Origin: Pseudoalteromonas sp. P1-9
Lineage (GTDB): Bacteria > Pseudomonadota > Gammaproteobacteria > Enterobacterales > Alteromonadaceae
Direction of reading: 5' to 3'
NCBI RefSeq assembly: GCF_001399975.1
Contig: NZ_LKBD01000017.1
Span: 1 to 64,000 of the forward strand
Length of the DNA stretch: 64,000 bases
Position 1 is the first letter of the stretch. The number at the start of each line of letters is the position of its first letter. The position numbers and the translations under genes are program-made. This document shows positions 60,950 through 64,000 of this stretch, in pieces. The notes beneath the pieces are model-generated. The model searched no databases. It was not told the origin of the DNA and saw only the letters and a program-made list of their open reading frames with translations.

Positions 60950-61759
60950 ATGAAATTTGAAGCCCCAGCACATTGGACGACTGATTTTTTACATCATGGG
61001 ATCTTTGACGATTTAAACGCTTTATTTAATTTAACGCAATTTTCCAACTGGCCAACACTTGATTGGCTAAACTCCTTAGCTAGAAATATAAAAAACAGAA
61101 ATAACCAGCAAATTTCATTTGTTGCCAATGACGATATCGACTGGCAACATGGTTATTACGAAGAAATCATTTTTGATAAGGGAGAGATCCCAACGCGTTT
61201 GGAGAACTGGCACGATTTGTTTGGTGCCTTTATTTGGTTACTCTTTCCAAAAACAAAAGCATTGCTTAATCAGTTACATATTGAGCAAATAAATCAACAT
61301 GGTAAAACCGAACGCTCAAAAAAACGTAATGCCATTACATTATTGGATGAATGCGGCGTGCTAGTCGTATGTAATCCAACCCAAGCAGATTTATTGAAAA
61401 ATCATTTATGGGTCGAAGGTTTTTTTAATCAGCGTGAACAGTGGCACAGTACGATTTATCCGTTTATGTTTGGCCATGCAAACTACGAAATGGCAACACG
61501 CCCTTACCTTGGATTAACCGGAAAAGCGTTGTATATCACCGCTCAACATCAATTAATGCCAAAATGCCTGAAAGATAGGTATGCTTGGCTAGACAGTTAT
61601 CTTGAAAATCTTATTGAAAACGAAGACATTCTTTGCGATAACAGCAGTTTGTTTCCATTACCATTACTTGGCGTACCAAATTGGTACGAGCAAAACAAAG
61701 AAAAAGCATTTTACGAAAATACCGATTATTTTCGTCCTAAACGAAGGAAGTTGAAATGA
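60950..61759 (+). CDS. DUF3025 family protein
   Basis: 269 residues, no signal or membrane helix. Conserved DUF3025 elements: W-rich start (APAHWTTDFL), YYEEIIFDKGEIPTRLENWHDLFGAFIWLLFPKTKALLN, and TLLDECGVLVVC, GHANYEMATRPYLGLTGKALYI, and a C-terminal PLPLLGVPNWY. Function unknown. Its TGA overlaps the natA ATG (ATGATAG), so the three genes are translationally coupled. Whether it serves the transporter is not known. Confidence 0.88.
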   Translation: MKFEAPAHWTTDFLHHGIFDDLNALFNLTQFSNWPTLDWLNSLARNIKNRNNQQISFVANDDIDWQHGYYEEIIFDKGEIPTRLENWHDLFGAFIWLLFPKTKALLNQLHIEQINQHGKTERSKKRNAITLLDECGVLVVCNPTQADLLKNHLWVEGFFNQREQWHSTIYPFMFGHANYEMATRPYLGLTGKALYITAQHQLMPKCLKDRYAWLDSYLENLIENEDILCDNSSLFPLPLLGVPNWYEQNKEKAFYENTDYFRPKRRKLK

Positions 61760-62544
61760 TAGAAGTGTCGGCGCTGAAAAAGCGTTTTAAGCTTACTAAA
61801 GATCACAAAGTAAAAAACCAAGAAAAAAAGGATCCTAGAGAAGACAAAGATTACTTTCACTCAGTTCGTGATGTGTCCTTTACCTGTAATAAGGGCGAAG
61901 TGCTAGGTTTATTAGGACCAAATGGAGCCGGTAAAACCACGACATTACGCATGCTTTCAACTGCATTGGGGCCCGATTCCGGAAAAATTGAAATTAACGG
62001 CATAGACGTTGTTAAAAAGCCGCTTGAAGCACGTAAAAAGATTGGCTTTTTATCTGGTTCTACCGGGCTTTACGGGCGATTAACCGCGAAGGAAAATATT
62101 GAGTATTTTGCACGGCTTCATGGCATGGATAAGCAAGCGGTAAAAAGGCGTTGTGAAGAGTTGTTTGAGATGCTTGATATGCATAGCTTTTTAGATAAGC
62201 GAGCGGAGCATTTATCAACTGGTATGAAGCAAAAAACCAATATTGCCCGCGCTGTAGTGCATAACCCTGAAGTGATTGTGCTTGATGAGCCAACAACGGG
62301 CCTTGATATTATGACAACGCAAACTGTGATCAGCTTTATTCAAAGTATTAAAGCTAAGGGCACACCGGTAATCTTCTCAACTCACCATTTAGATGAGGTT
62401 GAGCTTTTATGTGAACGCGTAAGTGTGATTGATAAAGGCATTACCTGTTTTGATGGTACGATTGATGAATTTAAAGCACGTGGTCAAAGCGATGTATTAA
62501 ACAATGCGTTTTTAACGATTTTGAAGGAGCAACGAGGTGTTTGA
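61756..62544 (+). CDS. natA: NatA-type ABC transporter ATP-binding protein
   Basis: 262 residues: Walker [20 protein letters not shown]-loop [19 protein letters not shown], signature [19 protein letters not shown], Walker [14 protein letters not shown]-loop STHHLDEVE. The LSTGMKQ signature and the [10 protein letters not shown] segment are features of the NatA sodium-extrusion subgroup. A lysine-rich insertion ([25 protein letters not shown]) sits between the first strand and the VRDV strand. Overlaps DUF3025 and natB. Confidence 0.9.
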   Translation: MIEVSALKKRFKLTKDHKVKNQEKKDPREDKDYFHSVRDVSFTCNKGEVLGLLGPNGAGKTTTLRMLSTALGPDSGKIEINGIDVVKKPLEARKKIGFLSGSTGLYGRLTAKENIEYFARLHGMDKQAVKRRCEELFEMLDMHSFLDKRAEHLSTGMKQKTNIARAVVHNPEVIVLDEPTTGLDIMTTQTVISFIQSIKAKGTPVIFSTHHLDEVELLCERVSVIDKGITCFDGTIDEFKARGQSDVLNNAFLTILKEQRGV

Positions 62545-63739
62545 GGTATTTTTAAAAGAGTTAAAAGAACTGCTGCGCGATAGAAAAACCCTTATTTTTG
62601 TCGTTGCCTTACCGGTTGCAATTTTTCCGGTGATTTTTGCGCTGATGGGCTTTTTAATGAGTAAAGCAGCTTTAGAGGCTGAGCAAAAGGTTCATAATTA
62701 CGCAATTATCAACGCTGAGTATGCACCTGAATTTAAAGACAAACTGTTTTTTCATAAAAATTTTAAGCTGGTAGAAGGTGACTTCAAAACCGTTGAAGAA
62801 TTAAAACAAGCGGTGAAAGACGAAGTAATTGATGTTGGAATTGTTATTCCTTCAGATGCGCGCGACGCGCTAGAAAGTGGTAGCAGTAATGAATGGCAAA
62901 TTGTATTTAACGATGCGTCTTCACTGAGTTTTATTTTTACCCGCATTAAAGAAATGGCTGAAGAGTTTTCGCAAACATTACAAAGTGAGCAGTTTAACAA
63001 GCTCGGTATAGCGAAAGAGCATCAAGAATCACTATTGAACCCCGTTGTATTAGAAAAAGTAGATACCGCCGATTTGCGTGAAAACTTAGGTGAAAAACTC
63101 GGCGCGTTAATTCCATATTTATTGATCCCATTAGTGCTTGCTGGTGCAAGTTATCCAGCCATTGATTTAGGCGCGGGTGAAAAAGAACGCGGTACATTAG
63201 AAACTCTACTGCTTACACCAATTCCACGTACCGAACTGGTATTGGGCAAGTTCTTTACAGTACTTTTTACCTCGCTTGCCACGGCATTAATAACCGTCGC
63301 CAGTATGGGAATCTGGATGAAGTTGGCAAGTAGCTTCTTTGATGTTGAAAAAATAACTGATGCATTTTCAATGCTTGGCTTTATGGACTTTGCATTAATC
63401 TTATTACTGCTAATTCCACTTGCGTGTGTATTTTCATCACTCGTACTTGCGATTTCAATCTACGCACGTTCGTTTAAAGAAGCGCAAAACTATATGGGGC
63501 CATTGTCAATGCTGGCGTTTTTACCGTTGATTGTTGCCATGATGCCAAATATGGAACTCAGCATGAGTACAGCTATGGTGCCAATTACCAATGTGGCATT
63601 AGCAATTAAAGAAATTATTAAAGGCACAGTAGACTACAGCTATGTTGGTATGATTTTTATTGCTACCGCTGTGTTAGCTGGTGTGTTGATGGCAGCATGT
63701 GTACATTGGTTTAAAAAAGAAGAAGTGTTGTTTAGATAA
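62537..63739 (+). CDS. natB: NatB-type ABC transporter permease (ABC-2)
   Basis: 400 residues. Helix near 20-40, a large extracytoplasmic domain (about 45-200), then five helices from about 190 to the C-terminus, with GAGEKERGTLETLLLTPIPRTELVLGKF, the coupling loop of the ABC-2 exporter type used by NatB. Starts with GTG within natA, preceded by AAGGAG. Family role: Na+ extrusion (B. subtilis NatAB). Substrate here is inferred. A 15-bp tandem duplication that includes its stop region lies at 63730-63759. Confidence 0.87.
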   Translation: MFEVFLKELKELLRDRKTLIFVVALPVAIFPVIFALMGFLMSKAALEAEQKVHNYAIINAEYAPEFKDKLFFHKNFKLVEGDFKTVEELKQAVKDEVIDVGIVIPSDARDALESGSSNEWQIVFNDASSLSFIFTRIKEMAEEFSQTLQSEQFNKLGIAKEHQESLLNPVVLEKVDTADLRENLGEKLGALIPYLLIPLVLAGASYPAIDLGAGEKERGTLETLLLTPIPRTELVLGKFFTVLFTSLATALITVASMGIWMKLASSFFDVEKITDAFSMLGFMDFALILLLLIPLACVFSSLVLAISIYARSFKEAQNYMGPLSMLAFLPLIVAMMPNMELSMSTAMVPITNVALAIKEIIKGTVDYSYVGMIFIATAVLAGVLMAACVHWFKKEEVLFR

Positions 63740-63759
63740 CAATTGTTTAGATAACAATT
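63730..63759 (+). repeat. 15-bp tandem duplication over the natB stop codon
   Basis: GTTTAGATAACAATT occurs twice in a row (63730-63744, 63745-63759), copying the last codons and TAA of natB plus 6 bases. The effect on the protein is nil, since the first TAA terminates it. Confidence 0.9.
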
Positions 63760-63777
63760 TTAAAAAATTAGAATTAT

Positions 63778-63806
63778 AAAACGCCCAACATTTGTTGGGC
63801 GTTTTT
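63778..63806. terminator. bidirectional terminator between natB and the OmpA-family gene
   Basis: AAAACGCCCAAC / GTTGGGCGTTTT hairpin with an A-T rich loop, flanked by A-run and T-run; convergent genes on both sides. Confidence 0.92.
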
Positions 63807-63808
63807 GT

Positions 63809-64000
63809 TTACAGCAAGTCTGTGCGTTTAACTAGCTCAACACGGCGGTTAGATAAACGCCCGTTTTCTGATGCATTGCTTTTTTTAGGTGAAAACTCAC
63901 CGACACCAATTGCAACTAAACGCGATTTCTCAATACCTAAACCACTTAACTGAGTTTGAATAGCCAACGCGCGCTTTTTTGATAATGTTTGATTGTACTG
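63809..64000 (-). CDS. OmpA-family C-terminal domain protein (partial, runs off right edge)
   Basis: The last 63 residues of a minus-strand gene whose start lies outside the window. Visible: SKKRALAIQTQLSGLGIEKSRL, then GVGEFSPKKSNASENGRLSNRRVELV, the peptidoglycan-binding OmpA motif (NxxLSxxRA...GxGExxPxxxNxxxxxRxxNRRVEL). Ends RTDLL. The N-terminal architecture (barrel, lipoprotein or motor-type) cannot be seen. Confidence 0.9.
   Translation of the reverse strand, partial: QYNQTLSKKRALAIQTQLSGLGIEKSRLVAIGVGEFSPKKSNASENGRLSNRRVELVKRTDLL

Overview
The window reads as a contiguous piece of a gammaproteobacterial chromosome, most likely Pseudoalteromonas or a close Alteromonadales relative. 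Reasons: moderate-to-low GC, gammaproteobacterial versions of every housekeeping protein, a CsiV next to Mfd, a monomeric NADP isocitrate dehydrogenase, a LolC-LolD-LolE set, and two long stretches of enterobacterial-type synteny (cspD / clpS-clpA / infA / aat / trxB / lrp / ftsK / lolA / rarA / serS, and fur-fldA-ybfE-ybfF / seqA-pgm). The genus is an inference. Almost all of the DNA is coding; I saw no rRNA, tRNA, CRISPR array or prophage.

Layout. 1-523: right end of an IS3-family element. 537-9667 (mostly minus strand): small lipoprotein, csiV, mfd, agmatine-to-putrescine genes aguB-aguA, a PilZ protein, a SulP anion transporter. 9861-15203 (plus): lolC-lolD-lolE, gltS, DUF924 and DUF4826 proteins. 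15187-23567 (minus): GNAT protein, roxA, purB-hflD-mnmA, rluE, monomeric icd, cspD. 23825-29226: the N-degron cluster clpS-clpA (plus) facing infA, bpt-aat and trxB (minus). 29466-38978: pssA, ald/lrp (divergent), then ftsK-lolA-rarA-crcB-serS. 39066-40193: an orphan gene framed by two identical copies of a terminator. 40439-47468: an accessory five-gene module, HlyD-type adaptor, ABC ATPase, double-length MacB/FtsX permease, sigma-54-type response regulator and a histidine kinase with almost no periplasmic loop. 47793-50466 (minus): fur, fldA, ybfE, DUF2788, ybfF. 50599-57930 (plus): seqA-pgm, astE, branched-chain 2-oxoacid dehydrogenase E1alpha-E1beta-E2. 57968-60842 (minus): a 10TM metal exporter and an M28 peptidase lipoprotein. 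60950-63739 (plus): DUF3025 protein and a NatAB-type ABC exporter. 63809-64000: C-terminal end of an OmpA-family protein.

How genes work together. LolCDE and LolA (35 kb apart in map order, same window) make up the lipoprotein sorting route. ClpS, ClpA, Bpt and Aat are the recognition, unfolding and tagging parts of the bacterial N-degron pathway. AguA and AguB turn agmatine into putrescine. The bkd genes encode a complete E1/E2 but no E3, so lipoamide dehydrogenase must come from elsewhere.

The best candidate for a poorly described system is the 40.4-47.5 kb module. It has the logic of Firmicute Bce modules (FtsX-type transporter plus intramembrane-sensing kinase), but is built from Gram-negative tripartite-exporter parts and an NtrC-type, sigma-54-dependent regulator. 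Secondary points are a perfect 20-bp palindrome upstream of icd, a 25-bp dyad over the -35 region of the metal exporter, and the terminator duplication around the orphan gene.
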